64,000 nucleotides of DNA from Solilutibacter silvestris (lineage in GTDB: Bacteria > Pseudomonadota > Gammaproteobacteria > Xanthomonadales > Xanthomonadaceae), in the NCBI RefSeq assembly GCF_002895945.1, contig NZ_NPZB01000001.1, positions 1,255,501 through 1,319,500 on the forward strand, in the 5' to 3' direction. Shown piece by piece: positions 17,884-28,771 of this stretch. Under the pieces are notes generated by a model. It was given only the letters and a program-made list of their open reading frames with translations. It did not search any database and had not been told where the DNA came from. Each line of letters opens with the position of its first letter. Within the stretch, counting starts at the first letter, position 1. The translations under genes were made by a program, and so were the position numbers.

Positions 17884-20408
17884 AACATCATCAACCCAGA
17901 GTGATGCATTGCGTGTTGTCGTTGGCGATCGCCGCAGCATTGGCGCCGACGCTCGCGTCCGCACAGGACGTGCCGGCGACTGAGAAACCGGCGCAGGAAG
18001 CAACGAAGGCGCAGAAACCTGCACAGGAATCACAGCAGGATCCCGTCACGCTGGACACGGTGGTGGTATCGGGCAGCGCGGCCGGCGGTGTGAAGAAGCT
18101 GGAAGCCAGTTACAGCATCGTTCGCGCCAATGCCGAGCAGATCAAGATGGCCAACCCGAAGAGCATGGCTGACCTGCTGAAGATCTCGCCCGGTGTGTGG
18201 CCCGAAACCACGGGCGGCCAGACCGGCGCCAACGTCGGCCTCGCCGGTTTCCCCAGCGGCAGCGGCGCGCCGTATTTCTCGACCCTGTTGATGGGTTCGC
18301 CACTGTATGGCGTGTCCACCTTGTCGTTCTACGGGTCGACTTCGATCTTTCGCCTTGACGACACCATCAAGTCGGTGGAAATCCTGCAAGGCGGCCCCGG
18401 GGTGGTGTTCGCCGACGGCCAGATGGGCGCGACAGCCAATTTCATGCTCAAGACCGGCACCGACACGCCCAGTGGCAGCATCGGTTTGACCTACGGTGAC
18501 GAAGGCCTGGTGCGGCTGGACGTGTTCAGTGGATTCAAGATCGCCGATGGCTGGTACGGCAGCGTTGGCGGCTTCTGGCGCAGTTCCGACGGCGTGCGCG
18601 ATCCGCAGTTCAAGGCCGACAAGGGCGGCCAGTTCACTGCCACCCTCGCGCGTGACTTCGACAAGGGCAACCTGACCCTGTATGCGCGCTACCTCAACGA
18701 CAAGAACCAGTTCATCACCCCGATTCCGTTGATCCAGCAGGGCCGTGACAGCTTCAGTGCGTACCCGGGCTTTGATCCGCTCACGGGCACCTATTACAGC
18801 AAGGCGATCGAGCACGTGTGGCTGCCCAGCTATCCCGGTGGCGGCACCCACGCCGACCTGGCCGATGGTCGCGGCGGCAAGGTGTTCACTTTTGGCGGCA
18901 ACTTCGATTACGAACTTGGCAACGGCTGTTCGATCAGCGACAAGTTTCTCGGGACTGACATGAATCTCCCAAACAGCGCGCTGTTCTCGGGCAACAATCC
19001 GGCGACGTTGCAGAACATGCTGTATGCCACCACCACGCCGGGCGGCTTCAGGCTTCCTGCGGGCTCGGCCACTGCCACCTATGTCGGCGGCGGCGCGGTG
19101 CCACTGGGCCAGAGCGTGATCCAGCAGGGCTGGTGGTACATCAACAAACAGTTGAAGAGTTTCAGCAACGAGTTCCGCCTGAGCAAGCAATTGTTCGAAG
19201 GCAATACGCTCACCGCGGGCCTGTATTTCGCGCACTACACCATGGACGACAAGTGGTCGCAGGGCAATCAGATGCTGATGACCAACGAGCCCAACGCCAG
19301 GCCAATCACGGTCACCTACGTCAATGGTGGCCAGACCTATTACCGCACCGACAATCAGGGCTTCGCCGACTTCGGCGGCTTCCATATCGCCGAGCACGGC
19401 AGTGCAACCAACGAGGCCGTGTACCTTTCCGATACGTGGCGCATCGGCAAGTGGTTGCTGGATGCGTCCGGGCGCGTGGAGAACGAGAATGCGACCAACA
19501 ATATCTGCAACCTGAGCAACCGCAACCTCGACGGCAATCCGAACACGCTGTACGACAATGCCGTGCCGGTGTGCAACGGGACGTGGCATACCGTCCACTA
19601 CAACAAGACGCATCCTGCCTTCACCGTCGGTGCGAATTACACCTTCACCAATCACATGTCGGCGTATGGCCGGGTCAACACCGGCGGCCATTTCCCGGAT
19701 TTCGACAGTGGCCTGCGCAGCGGCGACGGCAAGCTTCCCCTGCAGAAGATTCGCAATTACGAGGTCGGCTTCAAATACCAGTCCTCGATGCTGTACGCCG
19801 ACATCAGTGCGTATCGTCGCGTGTTCAGCGGCCTGCAGTACCAGCCGACCACCAATCTGGGCGTGCCGACTGGCAGCCCGCAGGTCTATGGTTCCGATTC
19901 GAAGGGCGTGAACTTCATCGGCGCGCTGACCCCCGTGAAGAACCTGCGACTGCAATTGGTGGCCAACTACATGGATGGCAAATACACGAACTACGATGCC
20001 TGCATCAAGTACACCGACGTCAACGGCAATGCCGCCTGCGCGCCGATCGATGGCGTGCAGTTGCAGCGCCAGCCGAAGTTCCGCGCGATGTTCACGCCCA
20101 GCTACCGCTTCGAATTCCCGTGGGGCGACATCATGCCGTACGTGGTTTACAGCTATGTCGGCAACCGCACCCAGGACCAGTCGGGCCTGCAGCAACTGGG
20201 GACGTACCGGAGTTGGGATTTCGGGGTGACCTCGAACGTTGGCAACCATTGGTCGTTCGCCTTGCGCGGCACCAACGTCACCAACCAACTGGGCCTGACC
20301 GAGAGCAATTCACGCATCTTCGGCGCCGCGGCTGGCGCTGGTGGCGTGTTGCTGGCACGTCCGATGGAAGGCCGCGAGATCAACCTCCAGGCCAAGTACC
20401 GGTGGTGA
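17880..20408 (+). CDS. TonB-dependent outer-membrane receptor
   Basis: An 842-residue receptor translated from an ATGA overlap with the phosphorylase gene. It has a signal peptide (VLSLAIAAALAPTLASAQ), a Gln/Lys/Glu-rich linker, a TonB-box-like segment (LDTVVVSG, about residues 59-66), a plug domain (MADLLKISPGVWPETT, then SVEILQGGPGVVFADGQMGA) and a 22-strand-type barrel ending in the aromatic residue of INLQAKYRW. The genetic context, with a cytoplasmic disaccharide phosphorylase and an MFS permease, points to uptake of a disaccharide or short glucan. No second barrel partner of the SusC/SusD kind is present. Ligand identity is inference. Confidence 0.93.
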   Translation: MKHHQPRVMHCVLSLAIAAALAPTLASAQDVPATEKPAQEATKAQKPAQESQQDPVTLDTVVVSGSAAGGVKKLEASYSIVRANAEQIKMANPKSMADLLKISPGVWPETTGGQTGANVGLAGFPSGSGAPYFSTLLMGSPLYGVSTLSFYGSTSIFRLDDTIKSVEILQGGPGVVFADGQMGATANFMLKTGTDTPSGSIGLTYGDEGLVRLDVFSGFKIADGWYGSVGGFWRSSDGVRDPQFKADKGGQFTATLARDFDKGNLTLYARYLNDKNQFITPIPLIQQGRDSFSAYPGFDPLTGTYYSKAIEHVWLPSYPGGGTHADLADGRGGKVFTFGGNFDYELGNGCSISDKFLGTDMNLPNSALFSGNNPATLQNMLYATTTPGGFRLPAGSATATYVGGGAVPLGQSVIQQGWWYINKQLKSFSNEFRLSKQLFEGNTLTAGLYFAHYTMDDKWSQGNQMLMTNEPNARPITVTYVNGGQTYYRTDNQGFADFGGFHIAEHGSATNEAVYLSDTWRIGKWLLDASGRVENENATNNICNLSNRNLDGNPNTLYDNAVPVCNGTWHTVHYNKTHPAFTVGANYTFTNHMSAYGRVNTGGHFPDFDSGLRSGDGKLPLQKIRNYEVGFKYQSSMLYADISAYRRVFSGLQYQPTTNLGVPTGSPQVYGSDSKGVNFIGALTPVKNLRLQLVANYMDGKYTNYDACIKYTDVNGNAACAPIDGVQLQRQPKFRAMFTPSYRFEFPWGDIMPYVVYSYVGNRTQDQSGLQQLGTYRSWDFGVTSNVGNHWSFALRGTNVTNQLGLTESNSRIFGAAAGAGGVLLARPMEGREINLQAKYRW

Positions 20409-20436
20409 AGCACCAATCCGTCACGAGCGCGACGCC

Positions 20437-21678
20437 ATGAATCGAACCCGCATGGTCCTGTCGATGGTCCTGACGTACATGGTGTTTGCGGTGCTGCTGA
20501 ACAGTGTCGGCACGCTGATCCTGGTCAGTCAGAAAGCCTACGGTGCCAGCAAGGAAGCGACCAGTGTCCTCGATGCGTTCAAGGATCTGCCGATCGCGCT
20601 GGTGGCCTTCCTGGTGGCGTCGTGGTTGCCGCGAATCGGCTACCGGCGCGGAATGATGTTCGGATTGGCGGCGACCGCGATGGCCTGTGCGGCGATGCCA
20701 TTGATCAACGCGTTCTGGATGATCAAGGCGATGTTGGTCGTGGTTGGCGTGGCCTTCGCGGTGGTCAAGGTCTCGGTGTATTCCACCATCGGCCTGCTGA
20801 CCGCGGACAAGCGCAGCCACGCAAGCCTGACGAGTTTCATCGAAGGTTGCTTCATGGTCGGGGTCCTGCTCGGGCCCTGGTTGTTCAGCGTGTTCATCGG
20901 TCGCCAGCAGTCGCCAGGCGATCCGGTGTGGCTGAACATCTATTGGTGGCTGACACTTGCCTGCATCGTGATCATTGCAGTTCTGACCGTGTCGCGCATC
21001 GATGAGGGCGCAGCGAGCGAAGGGCACGGTTTCGCCCGTTCGTATCTGGACATGATCCAGTTGCTCGCTTTGCCGTTGGTGATCGTGTTCCTGGTATCGG
21101 CCTTCCTGTACGTGCTGCTCGAGCAGGGCATCAACACCTGGCTGCCCACCTTCAACGCCGATGTCCTGCATCTGTCCATGGTCACCAGCGTGCAGTTGGG
21201 CAGCCTGTTCGCGGCCTGCACGGCGCTGGGTCGGCTTGGTGCAAGCGTGTTGCTGCGGCGCATCCCCTGGCATTGGCTGCTGGTGGGCTGCCTGTTGGCC
21301 ACGGCCGCCATCATCCTGCTGGTCCTGCCGATGGCGACGAATGCGCAGCCACCATCGACCGATGGTTGGTGGCATGCTCCGCCGGTTGCCTTCCTGTTCC
21401 CACTGATCGGTTTGTTCATGGCACCGATTTATCCTGCCATCAACTCTGCGGTATTGAGCGCATTGCCGAAGACGCGACATGCGTCGATGACCGGCTTGAT
21501 CGTGGTGTTCTCGGCGTTGGGCGGAAGTGCCGGCTCGTTGATCACCGGGCACGTGTTCGCCGGGTTCGGTGGTCAGACGGCGTTCTATCTGTCGCTGCTA
21601 CCGCTGGCGGTGTTGTTGCCGGCAGTGCTGTTGTTGAGGCGCTGGTCGGTCAGACACGACATGGCGGTGGCCGCATGA
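20437..21678 (+). CDS. MFS sugar transporter
   Basis: A 413-residue major facilitator with about 12 predicted membrane helices. Examples are MVLTYMVFAVLLNSVGTLIL, LVAFLVASWLP, ALPLVIVFLVSAFLYVLLE and FYLSLLPLAVLLPAVLLL. The helix 2-3 loop has a basic turn (RIGYRRGMMFG), and LEQGINTWLPTF in the middle is like FucP/sugar-type members. The start ATG 20437 lies 28 bp after the receptor stop; a longer upstream frame overlaps the receptor and is rejected. Its 3' end overlaps the esterase start by 4 bp. It probably moves the sugar that enters by the receptor across the inner membrane. Confidence 0.88.
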   Translation: MNRTRMVLSMVLTYMVFAVLLNSVGTLILVSQKAYGASKEATSVLDAFKDLPIALVAFLVASWLPRIGYRRGMMFGLAATAMACAAMPLINAFWMIKAMLVVVGVAFAVVKVSVYSTIGLLTADKRSHASLTSFIEGCFMVGVLLGPWLFSVFIGRQQSPGDPVWLNIYWWLTLACIVIIAVLTVSRIDEGAASEGHGFARSYLDMIQLLALPLVIVFLVSAFLYVLLEQGINTWLPTFNADVLHLSMVTSVQLGSLFAACTALGRLGASVLLRRIPWHWLLVGCLLATAAIILLVLPMATNAQPPSTDGWWHAPPVAFLFPLIGLFMAPIYPAINSAVLSALPKTRHASMTGLIVVFSALGGSAGSLITGHVFAGFGGQTAFYLSLLPLAVLLPAVLLLRRWSVRHDMAVAA

Positions 21679-22742
21679 AAGCACGATGGCGGATCGCAGC
21701 CGTGCTCATGTTGTGCGCGATTGGTGCGGCATCGGCGCAGGAAGCCGCGACGATTGGCGGCGCGCGCGTCGAGCTGCCTGCCACGTCCCTGCCTTACAGC
21801 AGCTATGCCAGCCCGCAGGCGCGTGATCAGTTCGCGCGACAGTTGGCGGAAGCGCGCGCGGGCAAACGGCCCGATTCGAACGACATCAGCGACCGCAGGC
21901 GCTTCTATCAGGCGTACAACGACGCACGCCTGCGTGAAGTGCAGCGTCGATACTCGGCGCAGGTGAAGGACACCATGTTGGGCGGCGTGTCCGTCCAGGT
22001 GGTTGATCCGTCGGCGGGGATCTCCAGGCGCAATGCAGCGCGCGTATTGATCAGCCTGCACGGCGGGGCCTTCATGTGGGGCTCCGGTAGCGGTGCACTG
22101 GTGGAAGCGATCCCGATTGCCGTCACCGCCGGTATCCGCGTGGTGGCGGTGGATTACCGATTGGCGCCGGAGCATCCGTACCCGGCGGCGCCGGAGGATG
22201 TCGAAGCGGTCTATCGCGCACTCCTGAAAACCCATCGACCAGAGAACATCGGCATCTATGGCTGCTCGTCTGGCGGCATGCTGACCGCGCAGGCGACGGC
22301 GCGGATCCTGCTGGCGGGGTTGCCGCGGCCAGGCGCCATCGGCACGTTCTGTGGCACCGGCCTGCCGTATGGCGGCGATTCAATGGTATTGGGCCAGATG
22401 GCAGCTGGCGCCGCGCCGATGGTGGCGGACAGCGACGACATGCGACCACCGTATCTGCTGGCCGCGCATGTCGCCGATCCGGCGGCCTATCCAGGCAATG
22501 TCCCCGGATTGCTGGCGCGCTTCCCACCAACACTGTTGCTGGCGGGCGGCCGGGATTTTTCGGTCGGTGCGCTCACCACCATGCATCGGCGCCTGCTAGC
22601 GGCGGGTGTCGAGGCCGACCTGGTGATCTTCGATGGCATGTGGCATGCCTTCCTCGTGTATCCCGATCTGCCGGAATCACAGGAGGCCTATCGAATTGTC
22701 GCCACATTCTTCGAACGTCATCTGGGCCGCGCGTCACGCTGA
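21675..22742 (+). CDS. Secreted alpha/beta hydrolase (HSL-type esterase)
   Basis: A 355-residue hydrolase with a signal peptide ([19 protein letters not shown]). The hormone-sensitive-lipase family signature is complete: the oxyanion hole [28 protein letters not shown], the nucleophile elbow GCSSGGML, the acid in LLAGGRDFS and the His in GMWHAF. The ATG overlaps the transporter stop (ATGA), so it is the fourth gene of the sugar operon. Family enzymes cleave short-chain esters. An obvious hypothesis is removal of acyl groups from an esterified sugar before uptake, but the operon gives no proof of the natural substrate. Confidence 0.88.
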   Translation: MKARWRIAAVLMLCAIGAASAQEAATIGGARVELPATSLPYSSYASPQARDQFARQLAEARAGKRPDSNDISDRRRFYQAYNDARLREVQRRYSAQVKDTMLGGVSVQVVDPSAGISRRNAARVLISLHGGAFMWGSGSGALVEAIPIAVTAGIRVVAVDYRLAPEHPYPAAPEDVEAVYRALLKTHRPENIGIYGCSSGGMLTAQATARILLAGLPRPGAIGTFCGTGLPYGGDSMVLGQMAAGAAPMVADSDDMRPPYLLAAHVADPAAYPGNVPGLLARFPPTLLLAGGRDFSVGALTTMHRRLLAAGVEADLVIFDGMWHAFLVYPDLPESQEAYRIVATFFERHLGRASR

Positions 22743-22815
22743 CCCTGAGCCATGGCGCATGACGCCGCTGCTGCGCTGCGGTAGTCTGATAGACCGCCCT
22801 CGCAAGCTTCCCGTC

Positions 22816-25557
22816 GTGACCGAACAACAGCATCCCGCCGAACCCAGCCATTACGACCCGATCCTGGTCGAATCCGCCGCCCAGCGGTTTTGGGAGGCGC
22901 GGCGTGCGTATGAAGTCGGGGAGACCAGCGACAAGCCCAAGTTCTACTGCCTGTCGATGCTGCCGTACCCGTCGGGCGCGCTGCATGTCGGCCACGTGCG
23001 CAACTACACCATTGGCGACGTGATCAGCCGCCACAAGCGCATGACCGGCTTCAACGTGCTGCAGCCGATGGGCTGGGATGCCTTCGGCCTGCCGGCGGAA
23101 AACGCCGCGATCAAGAACAAGACGGCGCCGGCGAAGTGGACTTACGCCAACATCGACCACATGCGTACCCAGCTCAAGAGCATGGGCTACGCCATCGACT
23201 GGTCGCGCGAATTCGCCACCTGCCGTCCCGACTACTACGTGCACGAGCAGCGCATGTTCACCCGCTTGATGAAGCAGGGCATCGCCTATCGCAAGAACGC
23301 GGTGGTGAACTGGGATCCGGTCGACCAGACCGTGCTCGCCAACGAACAAGTGATCGACGGCCGCGGCTGGCGCACCGGCGCAGTCGTCGAGAAGCGCGAG
23401 ATCCCGCAGTGGTTCCTGCGCATCACTGATTACGCGCAGCAATTGCTCGACGGGCTGGACGAACTGCCGGGCTGGCCGGATTCGGTCAAGACCATGCAGC
23501 GCAACTGGATCGGTCGCAGCGAAGGCCTGGAAATCCAGTTCCGCATCGATGGCGAAGTCGAACCGCTGACCGTCTTCACCACGCGTCCCGATACCTTGAT
23601 GGGCGTCACTTTCATCAGCATCGCCGGCGAGCATCCGTTGGCGAAGAAGGCAACTGCGAACAATCCGGAACTGGCGACATTCATCGCCGGCCTGAAGCAG
23701 GGCGGTGTTTCCGAAGCCGAGCTGGAAACACAGGAAAAACGCGGCATGGCCACCGGCCAGTGGGCGGTCCATCCGGTCACCGGCGAGGACCTGCCGATCT
23801 ACGTCGCCAATTTCGTGCTGATGGGCTATGGCACCGGTGCGGTGATGGCGGTGCCGGCGCACGACCAGCGCGACTGGGAGTTCGCCAAGGCCTATGGCCT
23901 GCCGATCAAGCCGGTGGTGGTGCCATTGCCGGTGCGCGATGCGCTGGAGGAAATTTCCACGCACGAACAGAAGCATTCCGACGTGATGCAGGCGGCACTG
24001 GGCGTGCAGGTTGCATTGGATGTCTACGGCAACGATGCCGCCGTGCAGGTGGTGTCCGATTACCTGCGTTCGATCAATGACGATGGCGCGTGGACCGAGC
24101 GTGGCTGGCTGATCAATTCCGGTGAATTGAACGGCATGGATTACGACGCCGCGTTCGCAGCATTGGCGAAACAGTTCGAAGCCGATGGTCGTGGCAGCCG
24201 TCGCGTCAATTTCCGTTTGCGCGATTGGGGCGTGTCGCGCCAGCGCTACTGGGGTTGCCCGATTCCGGTGATCTATTGCGCCAAGTGCGGCGCGCTGCCG
24301 GTGCCGGACGATCAACTGCCGGTGGTGCTGCCGGAAGACGTGGAGTTCATGGGCACCGGTTCGCCGATCAAGGCTGATCCGGAATGGCGCAAGACCACCT
24401 GCCCGCAGTGCGGTGGCGCCGCCGAGCGCGAGACCGACACCTTCGACACCTTCATGGAGTCGAGCTGGTACTACGCGCGCTACACCTCGCCGGGCGCGCA
24501 CGACATGGTGGACGAACGCGCCAACTACTGGCTGCCGGTCGACCAGTACATCGGCGGCATCGAGCACGCCATCCTCCACCTGATGTATTTCCGCTTCTTC
24601 CACAAGTTGCTGCGCGATGCCGGCATGGTGAAAAGCGATGAGCCGGTGACGCGCCTGCTCACCCAGGGCATGGTGATCGCCGAAACGTTCTATCGCGAGA
24701 ACGCCAATGGCGCGAAGGACTGGATCAACCCGGCCGATGTCGAGATCGAACGCGACGAGCGCGGTCGCATCGTCGGCGCGAAGTCGATCGCCGATGGCAA
24801 GCCGGTGTCGATCGGCGGCACCGAGAAGATGTCGAAATCGAAGAACAATGGCGTCGATCCGCAGGTGCTGGTGGAACAGTACGGCGCCGATACCGTGCGC
24901 CTGTTCTCGATGTTCGCGGCGCCGCCGGAGCAATCGCTGGAATGGAGCGAGGCCGGCGTCGAAGGGATGAGTCGCTTCCTGCGCCGCGTCTGGCGCGAGG
25001 TGCATCGCCACATCGAAGGACCGGATCACCCCGAACTCGACGTCGCGCAATTGAATGACGCGCAGCGCACGCTGCGTCGCCAGGTCCACGAGACCATCGC
25101 CAAGGTTGGTGACGACTACGGTCGCCGCCACAGCTTCAACACCGCGATCGCCGCGTTGATGGAATTGCTCAATGCGATTTCGCGCTACGACGACAACAGC
25201 CCGCAGGGTCGCGCGGTATGGCACGAGGCGCTGGATGCGCTGGTGCTGATGCTCAACCCGGTGACGCCGCACATCAGCCACGCGCTGTGGCAGGCACTGG
25301 GCCATCCGGAAACGGTGCTGGAAGACGTGCCGTTCCCGCAGGTCGACCTGGGCGCGCTGGTGCGCAGCAGCGTGACGCTGGCGGTGCAGATCAACGGCAA
25401 GTTGCGCGGCACCATCGAGATGGCGGTCGATGCCACGCGCGAGGCGATCGAGGCCGCGGCGATGGCCGAACCGAACACCGCGAAGTTCCTCGAAGGCCAG
25501 ACGGTGCGGAAGGTGATCGTGGTGCCGGGGAAGATCGTCAATATCGTTGTTGGTTGA
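22816..25557 (+). CDS. leuS: Leucyl-tRNA synthetase
   Basis: A 913-residue class Ia synthetase that charges tRNA-Leu. The GTG at 22816 ([15 protein letters not shown]) is chosen because homology begins shortly after; the upstream frame overlaps the esterase gene. The HIGH motif is in [12 protein letters not shown], the KMSKS motif in [13 protein letters not shown], and the zinc-binding Cys pairs are CAKCG and CPQCGG. The editing domain carries [12 protein letters not shown]. Length matches other proteobacterial LeuRS. It is the first gene of the leuS-lptE-holA-nadD-rsfS-rlmH series. Confidence 0.97.
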   Translation: MTEQQHPAEPSHYDPILVESAAQRFWEARRAYEVGETSDKPKFYCLSMLPYPSGALHVGHVRNYTIGDVISRHKRMTGFNVLQPMGWDAFGLPAENAAIKNKTAPAKWTYANIDHMRTQLKSMGYAIDWSREFATCRPDYYVHEQRMFTRLMKQGIAYRKNAVVNWDPVDQTVLANEQVIDGRGWRTGAVVEKREIPQWFLRITDYAQQLLDGLDELPGWPDSVKTMQRNWIGRSEGLEIQFRIDGEVEPLTVFTTRPDTLMGVTFISIAGEHPLAKKATANNPELATFIAGLKQGGVSEAELETQEKRGMATGQWAVHPVTGEDLPIYVANFVLMGYGTGAVMAVPAHDQRDWEFAKAYGLPIKPVVVPLPVRDALEEISTHEQKHSDVMQAALGVQVALDVYGNDAAVQVVSDYLRSINDDGAWTERGWLINSGELNGMDYDAAFAALAKQFEADGRGSRRVNFRLRDWGVSRQRYWGCPIPVIYCAKCGALPVPDDQLPVVLPEDVEFMGTGSPIKADPEWRKTTCPQCGGAAERETDTFDTFMESSWYYARYTSPGAHDMVDERANYWLPVDQYIGGIEHAILHLMYFRFFHKLLRDAGMVKSDEPVTRLLTQGMVIAETFYRENANGAKDWINPADVEIERDERGRIVGAKSIADGKPVSIGGTEKMSKSKNNGVDPQVLVEQYGADTVRLFSMFAAPPEQSLEWSEAGVEGMSRFLRRVWREVHRHIEGPDHPELDVAQLNDAQRTLRRQVHETIAKVGDDYGRRHSFNTAIAALMELLNAISRYDDNSPQGRAVWHEALDALVLMLNPVTPHISHALWQALGHPETVLEDVPFPQVDLGALVRSSVTLAVQINGKLRGTIEMAVDATREAIEAAAMAEPNTAKFLEGQTVRKVIVVPGKIVNIVVG

Positions 25558-25644
25558 TCGGCGCCCGCGCGCGACGGGCCGGACAGCCGGCCCTCAGCCA
25601 TGGGCGCTACACTGGTGACCCTGACCGCATCCCGATCCGTGCCC

Positions 25645-26148
25645 ATGAAGAGACTGCTGGTTCCCGTGCTTGCCCTGGCCCTGTCCGGCTGTGGATTCCA
25701 CCTGCGCGAGGCGGTGCAGTTGCCGTCCGATCTCGGTCCGGTGCGGGTGGTGAGCTCGGATCCCTACAGCCCGCTGGGCGAAGCGTTGTCGGAAGCGATG
25801 ACGCGCGCCGGCGCGGTGCCGGCCGATCCCAAGGAATCGGTCGGCGTGGCGACGCTGGAAGTGATTTCGGAACGCTGGGGCGATATCCCGATCTCGCTCG
25901 ATCAGTACGGTCGCGCCCAGGAATTCAGCCTGCGCTATGCGGTGATCTTCGCCTTGCGTGGCGCCAACGGCAAGGACGTGGTGCCACAGCAGGCGATCGA
26001 ACTGACCCGCGATTACGTCGCGCCCGCCGCCGATGCCGTCGGCAAGGCCAGCGAGCACGAATTGCTGGCGAAGGAAATGCGCCGCGACATGGCGGCGGCG
26101 GTGATGCGCCGGATCGATGCGGTCTCGCGCAAGATCAATGCGAAATAA
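25645..26148 (+). CDS. lptE: LPS-assembly lipoprotein LptE
   Basis: A 167-residue outer-membrane lipoprotein. The start ATG 25645 gives a clean lipoprotein signal MKRLLVPVLALALSGCGFHL with a lipobox (LSGC) and the characteristic CGFHLR mature N-terminus of LptE. LptE plugs the LptD barrel and helps insert lipopolysaccharide in the outer leaflet. The order leuS-lptE-holA is conserved across gammaproteobacteria and supports the call. Its stop abuts the holA start with no gap. Confidence 0.93.
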   Translation: MKRLLVPVLALALSGCGFHLREAVQLPSDLGPVRVVSSDPYSPLGEALSEAMTRAGAVPADPKESVGVATLEVISERWGDIPISLDQYGRAQEFSLRYAVIFALRGANGKDVVPQQAIELTRDYVAPAADAVGKASEHELLAKEMRRDMAAAVMRRIDAVSRKINAK

Positions 26149-27189
26149 GTGGAACTGACGCCGGAACGCCTGGTTGCGCAGCTTGGTCGCGAACCGCTGC
26201 GGCCGGCCTATCTGATCGCCGGCGCGGAACCGCTGCGGGTACTGGAAGCCGCCGATGCCGTGCGAGCGCAAGCACGCGCCGATGGCTGCACCGAGCGCGA
26301 GGTGTTCGAGGCCGATGACCGCGGTTTCGATTGGGATGGAGTCGCCGCCAGTTTCCAGGCGATGGGTTTGTTCAGCCGCTTGCGCCTGATCGACCTGCGC
26401 TTGCCGACCGGCAAGCCGGGCAAGGACGGTTCCGAAGTCATCACCACGTTCTGCGCTGCGCCACCTGCGGACACCATCCTGTTGGTGACGGCGGGCGAGT
26501 GGAGCAAGTCGCATGCGGGCAAGTGGAGCGAGGCGATCGCGCGCATCGGCACGCTGGCGATCGCGTGGCCGGTGAAGCCACACGAGTGGCTCGATTGGGT
26601 CGAGCGTCGATTGAACGCACGTGGATTGAAGGCCGAACGCGACGCCATCGATCATCTTGCGCAGCGCACCGAAGGCAACTTGCTGGCGGCCGCGCAGGAA
26701 ATCGACAAGCTGGCCTTGCTGGTGGAGCCCGGTGAAGTGTTGAACGCCGCGCGGATGGATGCGTTGGTCGCCGATGCCGCACGTTTCGACGTGTTCCGGT
26801 TGATCGATGCCGCGCTGGCGGGGCAGCCGTCGCAGGTGGCGCGGATGCTCGCGACCCTGCGCGCGGAAGGGCTGGCGGTGCCGGCGTTGCTCGGCATGGT
26901 GGTGATGGAGCTGCAGCGCCTGGCGTCGTTGTCGCGGGTGCAGGCGCGTGGCGGCAACGTGGTGGCGGAATTCAAGGCGCAACGCGTGTGGGACAGCAAG
27001 CAGGCGGTATACCGTCGTGCGCTGGGACGGCACGCGACGGCGCATTGGGATGCGTTGCTGGCGGAAGTCGGGCACGTCGATCGTGCATCGAAGGGGCGTG
27101 CACCGGGTGATCCCTGGATATTGTTGGAGCGCGTGTTGCTGGCGGTCGCCGAGCCGCGCGCGTTCAAGCTGATCGCCGCGCGCGCCTGA
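26149..27189 (+). CDS. holA: DNA polymerase III subunit delta
   Basis: A 346-residue clamp-loader subunit that opens the beta sliding clamp. It begins at a GTG immediately after the lptE stop. Family features are the N-terminal LIAGAEPLRVLEAADAVR, the clamp-interacting region MGLFSRLRLIDLRLP, and the collar region with AQRTEGNLLAAAQEIDKLAL followed by FDVFRLIDAAL. Length and neighbourhood (lptE, nadD) are typical. Confidence 0.94.
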   Translation: MELTPERLVAQLGREPLRPAYLIAGAEPLRVLEAADAVRAQARADGCTEREVFEADDRGFDWDGVAASFQAMGLFSRLRLIDLRLPTGKPGKDGSEVITTFCAAPPADTILLVTAGEWSKSHAGKWSEAIARIGTLAIAWPVKPHEWLDWVERRLNARGLKAERDAIDHLAQRTEGNLLAAAQEIDKLALLVEPGEVLNAARMDALVADAARFDVFRLIDAALAGQPSQVARMLATLRAEGLAVPALLGMVVMELQRLASLSRVQARGGNVVAEFKAQRVWDSKQAVYRRALGRHATAHWDALLAEVGHVDRASKGRAPGDPWILLERVLLAVAEPRAFKLIAARA

Positions 27190-27190
27190 C

Positions 27191-27859
27191 GTGACGCTGC
27201 GCATCCTCTACGGCGGCACCTTCGATCCGATCCACAACGGCCACCTCGCGGTGGCGCTGCACGCGCGCGACGCCTTGCGCGCCGAGGTGTCGCTGCTGCC
27301 GGCCGGCGATCCGCCGCACAAGGACGCGACCCTGGCCGACGCCGGCGATCGCGCGCGGATGTGCGAACTGACGGTGGTTGGAATCGATGGCATGGACGTC
27401 GACGAACGCGAACTGCGGCGTGACGCGCCGTCCTGGACCATCGACACCTTGCGCGAACTGCGCGCGGAGATCGGGGATCGCGCACCGCTGGCGCTGCTGG
27501 TCGGCGCCGACAGCTTCCTCGGCCTGCCGACGTGGAAGGACTGGCGCGAGTTGCCGCGATTCGCGCATTTCGTCATCGCCGAACGCCCTGGCTTCGACCT
27601 CGACGGCGCGATGCCGACGGAACTGGCGGACGCGTTCGCGGCGCGCTTCACCCGTTCGCCCAGCGCCCTGCACGCCGCGCCCGCGGGGCTGGCCTGGCGC
27701 CTGCGCCAGCCCGTTTCCCCGGAATCCGCGACCGAATTGCGCCGGCGCATCGCCAGCGGCGAACCCTGGCACGACTGGGTGCCTCCGGCCGTGGCGGGCT
27801 TCATCGACCATCGCCACCTGTATGGAGCGACTGCGGCTTCACCGCCCGGACACCTATAA
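27191..27859 (+). CDS. nadD: Nicotinate-nucleotide adenylyltransferase
   Basis: A 222-residue enzyme that adenylates nicotinate mononucleotide in NAD synthesis. It starts with a GTG one base after the holA stop. The nucleotidyltransferase signature [12 protein letters not shown] (residues 7-18), [17 protein letters not shown] and the C-terminal ATELRRRI (variant of SSTxIR) are visible. The hexamer TATAAT overlaps its stop codon at 27855-27860 and might contribute a promoter for rsfS, but no -35 box is seen. Confidence 0.95.
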   Translation: MTLRILYGGTFDPIHNGHLAVALHARDALRAEVSLLPAGDPPHKDATLADAGDRARMCELTVVGIDGMDVDERELRRDAPSWTIDTLRELRAEIGDRAPLALLVGADSFLGLPTWKDWRELPRFAHFVIAERPGFDLDGAMPTELADAFAARFTRSPSALHAAPAGLAWRLRQPVSPESATELRRRIASGEPWHDWVPPAVAGFIDHRHLYGATAASPPGHL

Positions 27860-27887
27860 TCCGCATCGAGTCCCCGGAATCCCGACT

Positions 27888-28289
27888 TTGACCAACAATC
27901 AAGCACACGTCATCAAGACCCAGCTCCCCAATCCGCCGCCGCCGGTGGATGTCCTGCTCAAGCATGTCCGCACCGCGTTCGAGAACCTCAAGGCCCAGGA
28001 CATCGTCGAAATCGATGTGCGCGGCAAGACCAGCGTCTGTGACTGGATGGTGGTCGCGTCGGGCACGTCGACGCGGCACGTGAAATCGATCGCCGACGAA
28101 GTGGTGCGGGAAGCCAAGAAACTCGATTGCCAGCCGCTGGGCGTGGAAGGCGAGCGCGAGGCCGAATGGGTGCTGGTCGATCTCGGCGACGTGGTGGCGC
28201 ATGTGATGTTGCCGCGCGTGCGCGAGTTCTACGCGCTGGAGCGCTTGTGGACGGTGGGCGACGAGCCGCCGGAACCCGAGCAATATTGA
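27888..28289 (+). CDS. rsfS: Ribosomal silencing factor RsfS
   Basis: A protein of about 133 residues (RsfS/Iojap, DUF143) that binds L14 and blocks subunit joining during starvation. The core is obvious: [37 protein letters not shown], and [15 protein letters not shown]. No ATG is available in frame before the conserved core. TTG 27888, about 9 bp after a GGAA, is the best start. The position between nadD and rlmH is conserved in many bacteria. Confidence 0.9.
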   Translation: MTNNQAHVIKTQLPNPPPPVDVLLKHVRTAFENLKAQDIVEIDVRGKTSVCDWMVVASGTSTRHVKSIADEVVREAKKLDCQPLGVEGEREAEWVLVDLGDVVAHVMLPRVREFYALERLWTVGDEPPEPEQY

Positions 28290-28756
28290 AAGCGAAACTG
28301 ATCGCCGTCGGTGAACACGCGCCCGCGTGGGTGGCGCAGGGATTCGCCGATCACCAGAAACGATTGCTGCACGGACTTCCACTGGAATTGGTGGAAATCG
28401 AGCCCGGTGTGCGCGGCAAGGGCCGCGATGCCGCGCGCGCGATGGCCGACGAAGGCGGTCGCGTGCTGGCGGCGATTCCGCGCGGGACATGGGTCGTTGC
28501 GTTGGACGGCCGCGGCAAGGCATACAGTTCGGAACAGTTGGCGCAGCGTCTGGAGCATTGGCGCGGGCAGGGGCGTGATCCCGTATTCCTCATCGGCGGC
28601 CCGGAAGGCCACGCAGACGATGTGTTGTCGCGCGCGGACGAATCCTGGTCACTCGGGCCATTGACGCTGCCGCACATGCTGGTTCGATTGCTGGTGGCGG
28701 AGCAGCTGTATCGCGCGGTGTCGATTCTGGGGAATCATCCGTACCACCGCGCGTGA
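28286..28756 (+). CDS. rlmH: 23S rRNA pseudouridine1915 N3-methyltransferase RlmH
   Basis: A 156-residue SPOUT methyltransferase. It begins at a TTG ([16 protein letters not shown]) that overlaps the rsfS stop by 4 bp. Family marks are [20 protein letters not shown], the trefoil-knot loop [14 protein letters not shown] and the C-terminal [20 protein letters not shown], with a terminal HPYHRA. It modifies pseudouridine 1915 in helix 69 of assembled ribosomes. It converges with the tonB-like gene, 15 bp apart. Confidence 0.95.
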   Translation: MKAKLIAVGEHAPAWVAQGFADHQKRLLHGLPLELVEIEPGVRGKGRDAARAMADEGGRVLAAIPRGTWVVALDGRGKAYSSEQLAQRLEHWRGQGRDPVFLIGGPEGHADDVLSRADESWSLGPLTLPHMLVRLLVAEQLYRAVSILGNHPYHRA

Positions 28757-28771
28757 TTTGCGGCTGCAGGC

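Noticed and set aside
18030-20288. A 752-codon minus-strand frame opposite the TonB-dependent receptor
   Set aside because: Antisense to a clear receptor with signal peptide and barrel; composition and lack of motifs mark it as a shadow frame.
22573-25305. A 910-codon minus-strand frame opposite leuS
   Set aside because: Antisense shadow of leuS; no family features.
27855-27860. TATAAT overlapping the nadD stop as a promoter for rsfS
   Set aside because: No -35 element lies at suitable spacing (the 17-bp position reads TGCGGC), and the genes around it are tightly packed. Kept only as a remark.
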